From Hyaloraphidium curvatum (lineage: Eukaryota; Monoblepharomycota; Hyaloraphidiomycetes; Hyaloraphidiales; Hyaloraphidiaceae), in assembly GCA_025558095.1 (NCBI GenBank), contig JAIVFI010000011.1:62001-126000 (forward strand): a stretch of DNA of 64,000 nt. Reading direction: 5' to 3'. Positions within the stretch are counted from its first letter, which is position 1. Each line of letters begins with the position of its first letter. Positions 40,592 to 50,569 of this stretch are shown here, piece after piece. A model generated the notes under the pieces. That model saw nothing but the letters and a program-made list of their open reading frames with translations. It made no database searches and was not told the DNA's origin. A program made the translations under genes and the position numbers.

Positions 40592-41524
40592 ATGACGCCA
40601 AAGCCGCTGCAAAACCAGACGGCGCTCGTGACGGGCGCGTCGTCCGGGATCGGCCTCGCCGTTGCGCACCGCCTCGCGCGTCTGGGCGCGTCGGTGACAC
40701 TCGTCGCGCGCGACCCGGGGCGACTGAAAGCCGCCGCCGAAGCGATAAAGCGCGACGCACCGGACGCCCAAATCGAATGCATCGCACGGGACCTGACGCT
40801 CATGTCCTCCGCCGCCGAGCTGGGCTCGCGGGTCGCGCCGCCGGACATCCTCGTGCACTGCGCCGGACTCATGCTGCCCGCGCGCACGCTCACCCCCGAA
40901 TCCGTCGAGACCGTGTTCGCGATCCAGTTCCTCGCGCGGTACCTGCTCGACACGCGGCTCGCCGCGCGGCTCCCCGCGGGCGCGAGGGTGGTCTCGGTGT
41001 CGGCCGGCGGGTGCTACGCGTTCCCGCTGCCGTGGGACAACCTGCAGGGCGAGAAGCACTACGACGGGGTGAGGCAGCTGCAGGTGGAGTCCGTGTGCAA
41101 CGACATGCTGGTGCTCGAGATGCGGGAAAGGTGGAGGGGGGCGAGGTGGTACTGCTACGGGCCCGGCTACGTCGCGGGCACGGGGCTGCAGAGGGAAATG
41201 GGCGGTATGCTGAGGTTCGCGAGCGCGACGTTCGGCAGGATGGTCTCGTACCCGTTGGAGAAGGCCGCGGACGGCGTCGTGCGGCTGTGCATGCAGGCGG
41301 AGGAGGGGCCGCCGCTGCAGGGCAGGATGTACGGGCGCAAGGTGGTGGAAAACCGGCCGTCGGCGTTTGCGGGGGATCCGGAAAACAGGCGGAAGCTGAT
41401 GGGGGTTGCTGAGTCGCTAGTGCAGGATGCGCTGGCGAGGAGCAGCAACGAGGAGGGCACTCGTGGCGCTCCTTCGTGGTTCGGCAGGACAGAGCAACGT
41501 ACTGTCGTCGAAGCGGCCAACTAG
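40592..41524 (+). CDS. Short-chain dehydrogenase/reductase with degenerate active site
   Basis: 310 aa, single exon from ATG 40592. Rossmann motif TGASSGIG at about 14-21, then CARDLTL-type Asp and HCAGLM (the NAG equivalent). The catalytic Ser block is present (VVSVSAGG), but the expected Y-x-x-x-K is not. The region reads HYDGVRQLQVESVCND, where usual members have Y-G-Q-S-K. Depending on alignment the Tyr and Lys are both replaced, or the Lys is Arg. So it may be a divergent SDR with altered chemistry or a nucleotide-binding regulator. Shares a promoter with the membrane protein upstream. Confidence 0.82.
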   Translation: MTPKPLQNQTALVTGASSGIGLAVAHRLARLGASVTLVARDPGRLKAAAEAIKRDAPDAQIECIARDLTLMSSAAELGSRVAPPDILVHCAGLMLPARTLTPESVETVFAIQFLARYLLDTRLAARLPAGARVVSVSAGGCYAFPLPWDNLQGEKHYDGVRQLQVESVCNDMLVLEMRERWRGARWYCYGPGYVAGTGLQREMGGMLRFASATFGRMVSYPLEKAADGVVRLCMQAEEGPPLQGRMYGRKVVENRPSAFAGDPENRRKLMGVAESLVQDALARSSNEEGTRGAPSWFGRTEQRTVVEAAN

Positions 41525-41983
41525 AATCCAGGGCTGCGACAACCGGCAATCGCGGGCCTCGCCTCAGAGACGGCACGCGTGTCTATAAGTCAAATCTCCT
41601 TTACAGGTCCAAGAGAAGCGTGAGTTGGTCCGTCCGGGCGCGCGGGCTACGTCCCGCCCAATGCTCACAGCGGTCCGTCCGCCGCGGTCACGCCTCAAAT
41701 ATCAAGTGAGGATTTCCGAGCACATCAATCTGAGGTGCAAACTCCTGCGCGCTATGTCGGCGGGGTGATGTTCGGAGGAATGGGGCGGAGGCACAGCAGA
41801 CCCTTCCAACACCGCCACATACGGCCATACCCTTCGGCGTGCGCCGCTTCTTGGAATCCGCACAGCCGCGGAGCGCAGAGCAATAAATGGTGGCCGACCT
41901 GCTCGCTGGGGAGGGACAGCAACGCAACCCCCTTCTTCCCTCCAAGTCACGCCGCCAACGCGACCGACCCGAACTCCACCGCC
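41525..41983. other. Intergenic
   Basis: 3' flank of the SDR and promoter of the small secreted protein. An open frame continues upstream of 41984, but the signal peptide fixes the start there. Confidence 0.4.
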
Positions 41984-42535
41984 ATGAAATTCTCCACCGC
42001 CTTCGCCCTCTTTGCCGCCGCCCTCCTCCCCGGCGCTCTCGCCGCCGGCCCCTCCGCCCGAGGCGCTCCGGCCCTCCCCGCCGTCCCCCCACCCCGCAGC
42101 AGCGAGCTCGCGCCCCGCTCCTTCCCGCCCCTCCCCCCTCCTCCCGCCGGGCAGTTCTGGACGTGGCCAACGGGCTGCTATCCCCAGTCGGTCCCCACCA
42201 ACATGATCTGCTCCATCGTGCAGAACTGCACCTACACCGGCGCCGCGGTGGTCGCGCAGTTCCCCGGCACCTCCTGCGACACGTGGTACCCCCGGTGGTG
42301 CGGGTGCTTCGACGACCCGTCGACCAACTTCTACCCCGGTTCGGACCCGAGCAACGCGCTGTTTGGCGTTTCGGACAGCTACTGGACCTTCGTCGGGTGC
42401 GCGGCGCCGGATGCAGGCTGCCCGAGCAAGCCGGACGGGACGGCGCCGCTGGCGACGTACCACGGGAAAACGGACAAGAATGCCGAGTGTCCGGCGGGGC
42501 AGGAGGGGCTGTGGTGCGGGTACAAGTTGACGTGA
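41984..42535 (+). CDS. Small secreted Cys-containing protein
   Basis: 183 aa, single exon. Signal peptide MKFSTAFALFAAALLPGALA, then a Pro/Ala-rich segment, then a compact Cys/Trp-rich domain: FWTWPTGCYPQSV, CSIVQNCTY, SCDTWYPRWCGCFDD, YWTFVGCAAPDAGCPS, then LWCGYKL. About ten Cys suggest a disulfide-stabilised extracellular fold. No family recognised; small secreted Cys-rich proteins in fungi include wall-binding and effector-like proteins, but nothing here points to one. Confidence 0.72.
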   Translation: MKFSTAFALFAAALLPGALAAGPSARGAPALPAVPPPRSSELAPRSFPPLPPPPAGQFWTWPTGCYPQSVPTNMICSIVQNCTYTGAAVVAQFPGTSCDTWYPRWCGCFDDPSTNFYPGSDPSNALFGVSDSYWTFVGCAAPDAGCPSKPDGTAPLATYHGKTDKNAECPAGQEGLWCGYKLT

Positions 42536-42944
42536 GGTGTAGCTTCCGGGTGCCGCGCGCGCCGGCCCCAACATACCCGCTCTCGCTACAACTATGACCC
42601 AGGATGCTTTCGCATCGGTCGTCGATCCCATTCCGCGCTATGGCATAGCCTTCCCGTCCCAGACCATCAACGCTAGGGGGACACAATCTTTTCCCTTGCA
42701 CTTGGCTGAAGACCTAGGTGTGCATCAGCGAGTCAAACTCGGTCAGCTTCCACCAATCTCAGCGTCGTGGATGTCTCGTGATGGATACATTCTCTCGCGG
42801 CGAGGCATAGCCGGCGGAACCATTGCGTAGAGGCACGCGCCTCGCCCCCACCGGGGAGAGAACCTCGATACTCCGGGCGGGCGGCTATTTCTCTTCAGCA
42901 CCGGCAGACCACTGAGAACCAGCTCGATTGCCGTTCTTCCCGCG
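42536..42944. other. Intergenic
   Basis: 409 bp without a supported gene. Confidence 0.4.
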
Positions 42945-43691
42945 ATGGCGCCCAAGAACCTCCTCGTCCTCGGTGCCGCCGGCAACTTCGGGCGGCACCT
43001 CGCCGTCGGCGCGCTCGACGCCGGCCACGCCGTCTCGGTGCTCGTCCGCTCCCCGGACAAGCTCCCCGCCGAGATCCGCACCCGCGCCAAGGTGCTGCAG
43101 GCGGACCTCGCCGCCGCGTCGCCGGAGGAGCTGGCGGCGCTCATGGCGGGCCACGACGCGGTGCTGTGCTCCGCCGGCAACGTCACGCAGGGCGCCGAGT
43201 TCAACGCGCTGATCGACAACATCGCGTCGGCGGCCGAGCAGCTCCCGAAGGGCACGCCGGTGTGGTTCCTCGCCGGCGCCGCGCTGCTGGACTTCGATTC
43301 CGGGGGCAGGAAGGGCACGGACCTCCCAATCGTCGGCACGAAATTCGCCCCGCACGCCGCCAACCTGGCCCGCCTGGAGCGCAGCACCCTCGACTGGCGC
43401 CTGCTGTGCCCCGGGCCGATGGTCGACCGGCCCGCGGTGCCGCAGGAGGGAATCCGCGTCTCGGTGGACCGCTTGCCTGTGGACCTGCCCTGGGTGGGAT
43501 CCTACGTCGGCTGGCTGCCGGGGTTCGCGGTGCTGCCGCTGTTCGCGAGGGCGATACCCGAGGTCACGGTGCCGTACGCCAACGCGGCGGCGGTGGTGCT
43601 GGCCAATCTGGAACCGGGGGGTGAAATGTCGCGGAAGAGGGTGGGGCTGGCGCTGCCCCCGGGGATGCGGATGGTGAAGGAGGGTTACTAG
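42945..43691 (+). CDS. NAD(P)-binding Rossmann protein, NmrA/PF13460-like
   Basis: 248 aa, single exon. Opens with a dinucleotide loop (LLVLGAAGNFGRHL) at residues 5-18, then VSVLVRSPDKL, KVLQADLA and AVLCSAGNV, the atypical-SDR order. The later part (TLDWRLLCPGPM) matches the NAD(P)H-binding family that includes NmrA, biliverdin reductase B and flavin reductases. It lacks the classical SDR Tyr-Lys pair, normal for this group. Role unknown. Confidence 0.85.
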   Translation: MAPKNLLVLGAAGNFGRHLAVGALDAGHAVSVLVRSPDKLPAEIRTRAKVLQADLAAASPEELAALMAGHDAVLCSAGNVTQGAEFNALIDNIASAAEQLPKGTPVWFLAGAALLDFDSGGRKGTDLPIVGTKFAPHAANLARLERSTLDWRLLCPGPMVDRPAVPQEGIRVSVDRLPVDLPWVGSYVGWLPGFAVLPLFARAIPEVTVPYANAAAVVLANLEPGGEMSRKRVGLALPPGMRMVKEGY

Positions 43692-43825
43692 GGAATCGGG
43701 TGTGGTGGGACACGAAGGTCGAGGAGAGCCACAGGGATTCGAATGGCCATTGCACCCCACAGTCCCTCGGCTACTACACACGTCATCCGTTTTGCCGCCC
43801 ATTTTGCCTGTCCAACCATTCACGC

Positions 43826-45375
43826 TCACCCGCCGCACACGCACTCGATGGTGATGTCCACCTGCAGCGCCCTGAGCACCGTCCACAGCGCAAACGCCGC
43901 CGTCAGCGTCCCCCCCGCCGCCCTCCTCGCCATGCTCGCCGTCACGGGCACCCCCAGCAGCCTGGCCCCGGCACCGGCCACGTGCGCCTCGACCAGGTCG
44001 TGCAAGGCGGCGCGGTGCGCGAGGATGCGGTCCGCGAGGGGGGCGGGGGCGGGGGACGCGCGCGCGCGGGCGGCGAGGCGGGAGAGGGCGAGGGAGGCGG
44101 ATTTGATGGCCGCGGAGGTCTGGGAGATGCGGCCGTTGCCGTAGACCGCGTTGACGAGGGGGAAGAAGAGCGCATCGAGGCCCATGAGGAGGAGCGCGAC
44201 GGTGTAGACGGGTAGACAGCCGGCCGCGGTCTGCAGGACGGGGTGCGGAGGATCACCGACCGTTGCCGCAGGCCGCGCGGCGAACCTACGATGTAGACCA
44301 CCATGGCGATGGCTTCCGTCCCGAAAAAGAACCCGGCAAGCGCCACCATCTGCGGAAGCACGGTATCCTGCTGCCACCGCGCGGCCAGCAGAGGCACGAG
44401 GTCGAGGTACCAGCTCTCGCACGGCGCCGCCGGCCCTTCAACGCCACCGTCCACCATCCCACGGAAGTGCGCGACGAGCGAGTCCAGCGCGTGTCCCAGT
44501 GCGCGGCCTTCCAGCCGCCGCTCCAGGTCCCTCGCGACCAGGTTGTCCGTCATCGCGGCGCCGCCGAGCACGCTGACGAACTCGTTGTCCAGCAGCAGGG
44601 GGATCAGAAGGACGCCGGCGACAGCCCAGGGCGTCGTCCAGAGCTGGCCGCCGAGGGTCACCAAAAAGGTGAAGTAACGGGTGATATACATGAAGCAGAA
44701 GAGCAGAAGGATAATCGCCAGCGCCGCGACGCGCGCGGTTGCAGCGCGCCGGGGAACGGACCCGGCGCATTCGGCCCGCGGGCAGCAGCATCCGAGCAGG
44801 TCGTCGGCGCGATGCTGCAGAAGCAGGAAGGGGCTTTCCGAATCCTCGCTGGCAGATTTCCTTAGCATGTTGTAGCGCCAGAAGACGGCCTCGGGCCAGC
44901 CGTCCAGCGTGGCAACCTTGACGAACCCTCCCGAGACGGTGTCCGGCTTGCGCTCCTCCGGGTCGTCCCGCCGCGGCTGCCGGCCCCCGCTCCACGCGAG
45001 CCACCTCATCAGCGGCACCCCGAACGAGTACGCCGCATTTTCGAATGCGATCACGGCCACCGTCACGGCGAGCTGCCTCTGCCCGAAGCCGTGCGCGGGC
45101 CCGTTGATCCACAGGAAGGGCAGCATGACGGTGGCAGTGAACACATGGCCCACCGCGACGCGCAACAACAGCTGCGCGGAGTGCGGCGCCAGCGCCAACG
45201 AGGTCCACGTGAGCCCGCGGAGCACGCGGTTCGCGGAGGCGGCGTCGAGGGCCGCGGCGGAGGTCAGTGGCCGCGCGCGCCGCGCGTCGCGCCCGGGGTC
45301 CGGCGGCGGCAGCGGCGCGGGCAGGAGGCACAACGCTTCCTCCGGAGTTAGGAATCCAATGTCGGGCGCGTCCAT
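43826..45375 (-). CDS. Multi-span membrane protein, paralogue of the 38.9-kb gene
   Basis: About 496 aa from exons 45375-44290 and 44230-43826. About eight to nine hydrophobic segments, including VAVGHVFTATVMLPFLWI, LAVTVAVIAFENAAYSFG, VAALAIILLLFCFMYIT, AVAGVLLIPLLLDNEFVSVL, MVALAGFFFGTEAIAMVVYI and VYTVALLLMGLDALFFPLV. Cys pairs (CCCPRAEC) lie in the loop before the third helix, where the paralogue has CPCPAC. The spliced junction reads VVYITAAGCLPVY, aligning with the paralogue's AAGSCIPAY. Both end in a Cys-Gly tail. Family not recognised; the shared Cys loop suggests metal binding or lipid modification. Confidence 0.7.
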
Positions 45376-45639
45376 TTCACTGTGGGGGACAGTGACGTCT
45401 CGGGTTTAGGGGCGCACACGTCCCTTTTGCGGAGTCCGTCAAAGCAACGGTCGTGTGCCGTCAGCCTCTATCACAGGCGCTGACCGGAATTTCTCAACTA
45501 GCTCCCGGGGCTAAATCATCCTCGATTGAGACATGGCTTTGTAGTGTCCGCTCCCCAAGTTGATGAGCGGAGGATCGGGCGCTGTTGCGACCAAAGGGGA
45601 GGGAGGAGCTCAACAGAAACAGGCAGAAGGCGATGAAGT

Positions 45640-46397
45640 GACTCAATTACGCCCGTGGAGTGTGTTCAATGGTCGAGACGTCACGACCACTGTCTGCAAG
45701 TTTCCTTGTGCCCTGCCCACGCAGCCCTCTGGCACACTCGGCCCCGCAGTACCGCGTGACCTTGCACCCCCCGCAGCGCCGCAGCCGATCGCCCTCGGCG
45801 CCACACCGGTCGCACGAGTCGGGCGCGATACCCTTGCGCGAGGCCCTGAACTCCCTCCGCACCTGGGGAATGCTCGCACGGCGCCAGCGGCCCCGCGCAG
45901 GATGAAGGCCACCTTGTCCGCGTGGTGGACGAGGAAGCGCAGGTCGGGGTTGCTGTAGCGCCCGAACATCTCGAAAAACAGGAACACCGCCTCCCATGGG
46001 CGGAAGTTCTCCATCATCGCGTTGGTCAGGCCAAAAAACGAGGCAAACGCTCGGACCGCGTCCTTCGCAAAATCCGGATCGGGATTCGGAGGCGGGCTGG
46101 CGCCACGCGGGGGGAAAGAGCTCCGTGAGGGAATTGATGACGTACCCGGCGTCAGTCGCGGGAAACCCGAACATCGTGCAGTCGCCGCTCGTCCGCGTAC
46201 GCTGGAACAGCGCACCCTAAGGCGAACGAGGCCGCGCCATTAAGCAGGCGCAGGCCCGGGCAACGCGCCCGATAGGAGGTCCGCAAACTCCCACGTACCG
46301 TCGTCGCGTCGGCAGACCCGGTTGCTGGTCTCTCGGCGGCGGCGGCGCTCCGGCAACCCAAACACACACTAACCTGATTTCCGTTCCCAGAAGCCAT
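45640..46397 (-). pseudogene. Frameshifted MYND zinc-finger protein gene
   Basis: A proposed first exon (46397-46374, MASGNGNQ) ends at a GTTAGT donor. Downstream pieces are TWEFADLLSGALPGP, FGFPATDAGYVINSLTELF, then ASFFGLTNAMMENFRPWEAV in another frame, then RKGIAPDSCDRCGAEG and a MYND finger, CGGCKVTRYCGAEC. The finger's last part is out of frame: two extra bases near 45732-45737 (plus strand GGCACACTCGG) separate GAEC from QRAAWAGHKETC. Another frame change falls at a run of six C near 46109-46114. The intact MYND protein at 56.6 kb shows the expected form. At least two lesions point to a pseudogene, unless both are assembly errors. Confidence 0.72.
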
Positions 46398-46966
46398 CGT
46401 CGAGTTCCACCAAATCCACAAGTTCCACCAGGTCCGGGGAAGGGGAGGGCGAAACGGGTCGGGGAGGGAAGGAGGCCAGAGGTGAGCACGCGTTGATGAT
46501 GCCGGGCTGGGGGGTCGACGGGCGCCGCTGCTGCCGAGAGACCGAGCGTCGGGTGGTGACGGCCTTGAGTAGAAGCGGTGTGCAGGGGAGGCAGGGAGTG
46601 GAGGCGTCGGGCGAGGGTGGAGCTTTTGACAGCTGCGAACGAACCGGGGGCGAAGCGCTCAGCGAACGACCGGCGTTGCGCAAGCGTCGGGAACAGCAGA
46701 TTATTCCGAGGAATAATGAGCTTCACCCGCCCGCGAGAACAATCAGCCGGGGCGTCGAGAGCGGGCTTCACGTGAGCCTGGTCCCTGGTCCCGCGAGCAC
46801 CGTCCAGTACCACAAGCCGAGGAACACTCTATGCCAGCACCAAGCACAAGTCGACCGAGAGAACCGCTCCCGTGTCCGGAGTCAGGGTCCGAAGAGAGGG
46901 TTGGCGATCGGGGGCGTGGGTGACGGGACCGCCCAGCAGCGCACCAGAGAGCCCGATCTTATGCGA
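46398..46966. other. Intergenic
   Basis: No supported gene. It contains a short AT-rich palindrome-like stretch (ATTATTCCGAGGAATAAT) near 46702-46719. Confidence 0.4.
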
Positions 46967-47765
46967 TCAGACCAACCAATGGCCGGGTGAAGCGCGGCAC
47001 CACCGGAGCACGTGCGCAAGCACGCCGAGACGAAGGGGAGGGGACGGAGAGTGGCAAGAGGTTGGTGTGTGCGATTGAACATTGCGTTGTAGGCCTCGGT
47101 CGGCGCGCGCCAGCCCGGGTTCGAGGGCTCGCCCGTCACTGGCTGCCCCGCGGCGGCGTCCGTGGCGCCCCAAATCGTCCTGCGTGCGGACGACCGCGGG
47201 CCCGCGAACTCGGCGAAGGCGGTGCGCAGGTGCGGTCATCCCGCCCGGAAGACCGCGAGCGCCGCCGACGGAGCTCGCGTCTCCCCCGCGGGTGGATGTG
47301 CTGACGTCCGTGAAGCTCAGGTAGCGCAGGGTCTTTGCGGCGGCCGCGATAAGCGCGTGCAGCCTGCCGAGGTCGGCCACCGCGCCGCAATGGAGCTCCT
47401 CGAGGTGCGAGCAAGGCCTTGGCATGTCCACCTCGGCCTCGAACTTGCCGGACAGGTAAAGCTTCCGCGCGTGTGAGAACTTGGCGGCCCCGTTTGGGCC
47501 GCCCAGGAACTTGCGAAGCAGCCGTTCCTGGCGGGCGTGGCCGCCGCCCTTCGGCCGGAAAACCACGCCCGTGCGGAGATCGACGGTCCGCAAAAAGAGC
47601 GGGAGGAAAAGCTGGCACATGTCGCGCGACGTCCTCATTAGGCGGGAGAGGTCCCGCGGCACCCGGCGCCCGTCAATGCCGTCCGCGAGGGTGAAGTTGG
47701 GCGGCGACCTCGAGCATGAGCTCCGGCGGAAGGACGCAGCCCGCCGCGTCCACGCTCTTCGTCAT
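46967..47765 (-). pseudogene. F-box-like gene with a +1 frameshift in the F-box
   Basis: From the ATG at 47763-47765 the frame reads VLPPELMLEVAA and then, one base out, NFTLADGIDGRRVPRDLSRL, MRTSRDMCQLFLPLFLRTVD. Together these make a clear F-box. The lesion is one extra C (minus strand) in GCCGCCCAAC near 47699-47702. LRR-like segments (SHLEELHCGAVADLGRLHAL, KTLRYLSFTDVS) follow, and the 3' part is not convincing. It lies beside a frameshifted MYND gene, which suggests local decay or local sequence errors. Confidence 0.65.
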
Positions 47766-48207
47766 CGTGTCGGACGCGCCATGGTGGCGCTGGGCCGGGC
47801 CGGCGGAGCGACGCGGCATCTCGAAGTTGCGAGTTTGCTTTCACGCTCGGAGATGGCGTGGCGCATCCAGTTCTGCGACCGGGACGAACGACGTTCTGGA
47901 TCGTGCCTATGGATCCTTTTGCAGATAGAGCAGCCTTCCCAGCGTTTACATGCGTGTAGATTCCCCTGGTGAATTGCGCAGTGCGCCAACCGATCTGCGC
48001 GGGCTGAAACAGTCCGCCCCAACAGCAGACGGTGCCACGCCGTTACGCCGGCGTCGACTAGGGGGAGATCCGCAAACTCCCAGGAGCAGGGGAACGTACC
48101 GGCGCGCCTCGGCAGCCCGACCTCGGCGGCGGCGACCCCGTAGACCAAGACCCCAGACCCGGACCACGCGAGAGGGTACTAACCTGTTGAGCGTTGCCGT
48201 TCTTCAT
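47766..48207 (-). pseudogene. Fragment related to the 46-kb MYND gene
   Basis: A mini-exon at 48207-48184 reads MKNGNAQQ before a GTTAGT donor, the same layout as MASGNGNQ at 46397. The next exon reads CSWEFADLPLVDAGVTAWHR, LLLGRTVSARADRLAHC, and matches the WEFADLLSGALPG block of the 46-kb gene. No MYND finger follows; the frame runs on into the F-box gene's upstream region. Probably a truncated duplicate. Confidence 0.45.
47978..48014. repeat. 37-bp direct repeat, copy 1
   Basis: Identical to 50792-50828 (starts GCAGTGCGCCAACCGATC). On the minus strand it encodes TVSARADRLAHC of the MYND-related fragment. The two copies bracket the M11-like protease gene in the same orientation. Confidence 0.95.
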
Positions 48208-48244
48208 GGTTGGAATTGCTGATCCCGATCCTCGCCGACGGCAA

Positions 48245-50569
48245 TCAAGCCCTGATCGTCAGCGCAGCCGTCCCGCTGCCCGCGTTCAGCGACGAGCTCC
48301 CGTCGAACCGCACGGCGACCGTCGCCCTCCCGACCCGCATCGATCTCGGTGCCGTGTACGCGAGGGTCGCCACCCCTTGCGCGTTGGTCCTTGCCCGCCC
48401 AACCACGGCGTTGTTGACCCTGAACGTGACCTGCACGCTCCCCACCGCGCGACGGTTGTCCGCCCGGGTGATCGTCGCGCGCAGCGTGACCCTCGCCCCG
48501 CGCCTCACGGAGGCGGCCGAAACCGAGATGCGAACGGCTACCTTCCGGGGTGCGCATCCGCTGGCCGTGGGGCAGTACGTGAAGAAGTAGTCGCTAGAGA
48601 GGACGCGGAAAAGGGTGCCCGGCGCCGCGCCGTAGCGACCATCGCCGCAAGCATTGGGATACATCCGGCAGACTGAAGTGCTGGGGTTGTAGTTGAACAC
48701 GTAGCAAGGGCCGACTTCGAGGCATGCGTCCTCGCAGCCACTTAGTGTCGTGACCGTCGTCTGTAGAGGAGTTCCGCAGCACGTCCTGCCGGATCCGCAG
48801 TCGACGAAGCTTGGTCCTTCCGGCGGCGGCGGGGGCGGAGGGGGCGGTGGCGGAGGAGGCGGGGGTGGAGGTGGTGATGGAGGTGTCGTGCGAACGTATC
48901 CCGAGATGTGCCAGGGCCGTGCCACGACCTCGTGGTAAGCTACCGCGCGTTCCACCACCCAGCAAAGATTTTCTCGTGCGTCCAAAGTCCATGCCGTGCA
49001 GGATGGTGTGTCGTAACAGAATCTGAAGCAGTCAACGGCATCGGAAAAGGTTACGCCGAAGGAAGCAGCCTGCAGCTCTGTTCCGATAAGGGCGTCAAAG
49101 CCGGGCGCAAGGGTCAAATGACGCGCAGCTCCATCGCATGAAAAGCTCGCGGACTTCCGGCACACCGATGCGATGCCGCTTTTGGTGGTTCCATGGGCAT
49201 AGAATGTGTGGAGACGGATAACCAGACCATCGTACTCGTAAGTTTCGCCGGGAGCGAGAGCAACGCGGCGTTGCGTTGCGCTGTACCATGGTTTAAAGCG
49301 CGGCTCATTCCAGATTGTAACGGTCAGGCGGTCCGCCACAGCAGGCTGGAGATCGTCCTTGTTCATGTCCGCATTTCCGACGAAGGCGATGTAGAAATCC
49401 CATCCGCCTTCGCTGACCAGCGCAATTTTGAGACCGGCTGTAGGTGATGTGACGAAATTCGGCAGTTCGCGGAGCGTGAGACCACCTTGTGGGAGCGAAA
49501 GCACGATCGGTTCATCCCAGCCAAGGGCCCATTGTTCCGCACCATTGAAGCATCGCGCCCCAGCGCCGACTTCGGAGACCAGATCGTACACATCCTCAGG
49601 TGGTCCCATGGAATGGTCGATGCCAAGGTTGTGTCCGCCCTCGTGCATGAGCAGACCGGGGAAATAGCCGTTTCCTCCAAGGATGGTCATGCGAGGATGA
49701 TTGAAGTAAGCATGTGCCCACCATCCACACGTAGTTGACGGCCAAATGTAGATGGCGAATCTGTACCTGCCGTCCTCGATGTTTCCCCACGAGGCCAAGG
49801 CGTCGCGCGAGAGCTGCTCCAGGTGCTGCGTGGCTGTACCTTGCCCAGTTGTGCTTGGAACATCGTCCGGGCACCCCTGGGTGAACAATCCAGGGTACGG
49901 GCAGCCTAGGTCAATGTCCGCAATGTGCGAGTTCTCCCGCCGAATCCAAAAACGGTTGTGGGAGCAGTACTGCAACCTGTTGGCAAAGCTCTCCCACGAG
50001 TCAAAGAGGGCGGTGGTGATTCCATCATGCGTGACATCGGGTGTGATGCCGCAGATGGTAACTCGCACGGTCAAGCTCGCCACTCCGCCAAGGGATGCCA
50101 TTCTGCCGTCCGCTGCCATTTGATCCGCGGCGGCGTCATGGGCCGCGATGTCCAGCGCGACGTCCAACGCCCTTAAAGCAGTCGCCCGAAGCACGCCATC
50201 TTTTCCGGCGGTCAGATCCGCCTCGACAATGGTCTTCGTGGCTGCTGCATTTCGGATCCACGCGGCATCGCGGCCCCCGAAGCCGTCGAGGGGGATCCCG
50301 TGCAGTGAAGAGTTGAGCGGCCGCAGCTCAGCCCTGAGCTCGTTCAACAAGATGGCAAAGCTTGCATTCCCGGGCTTAACGAAGAAGGAGAGGAGCTGCA
50401 GGGTTCCTTGTACGGTGTGCTGCGGAGCGGGCGTGTTGGTGGGGGTAGCGCTGGCTGTTGGCGACTTGGAGGGCGTCGCGGCTCCCTCGCCGGCGGTGGC
50501 CGAGCAGAAAAGCAGGCACAAGATCACAAGAGCTCCCAGAAGAGTGAAGATCCTGGCCGGCGGCGACAT
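48245..50569 (-). CDS. Secreted M11/gametolysin-like metalloprotease with PAN-like and Ig-like modules
   Basis: 774 aa, intronless. Signal peptide (IFTLLGALVILCLLFCSATA), Thr/Pro-rich linker, a propeptide-like region, then a metzincin-type zinc site, HEGGHNLGIDHS, with ligands H309, H313 and H319 and catalytic E310. The preceding segment (YFPGLLM) and the distance to the signal peptide fit M11 peptidases of green algae and chytrids, which digest wall or matrix glycoproteins. A PAN-like Cys segment (CFRFCYDTPSCTAW) follows, a long polyproline linker near 575-600, the module beginning CGSGRTCCGTPL (about 602-672), and a C-terminal Ig-like domain of about 95 residues (RVTLRATITRADNRRAVG ... ATLAYTAP). 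The last two are nearly the same as in the 54-kb protease. Start: the next in-frame upstream codon is GTG, so 50569 is used. Confidence 0.87.
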   Translation of the reverse strand: MSPPARIFTLLGALVILCLLFCSATAGEGAATPSKSPTASATPTNTPAPQHTVQGTLQLLSFFVKPGNASFAILLNELRAELRPLNSSLHGIPLDGFGGRDAAWIRNAAATKTIVEADLTAGKDGVLRATALRALDVALDIAAHDAAADQMAADGRMASLGGVASLTVRVTICGITPDVTHDGITTALFDSWESFANRLQYCSHNRFWIRRENSHIADIDLGCPYPGLFTQGCPDDVPSTTGQGTATQHLEQLSRDALASWGNIEDGRYRFAIYIWPSTTCGWWAHAYFNHPRMTILGGNGYFPGLLMHEGGHNLGIDHSMGPPEDVYDLVSEVGAGARCFNGAEQWALGWDEPIVLSLPQGGLTLRELPNFVTSPTAGLKIALVSEGGWDFYIAFVGNADMNKDDLQPAVADRLTVTIWNEPRFKPWYSATQRRVALAPGETYEYDGLVIRLHTFYAHGTTKSGIASVCRKSASFSCDGAARHLTLAPGFDALIGTELQAASFGVTFSDAVDCFRFCYDTPSCTAWTLDARENLCWVVERAVAYHEVVARPWHISGYVRTTPPSPPPPPPPPPPPPPPPPPPEGPSFVDCGSGRTCCGTPLQTTVTTLSGCEDACLEVGPCYVFNYNPSTSVCRMYPNACGDGRYGAAPGTLFRVLSSDYFFTYCPTASGCAPRKVAVRISVSAASVRRGARVTLRATITRADNRRAVGSVQVTFRVNNAVVGRARTNAQGVATLAYTAPRSMRVGRATVAVRFDGSSSLNAGSGTAALTIRA

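Noticed and set aside
43725-43760. GATTCGAAT resembling a tRNA T-arm
   Set aside because: The flanking bases do not form the stem and no D-arm or anticodon arm is found upstream.
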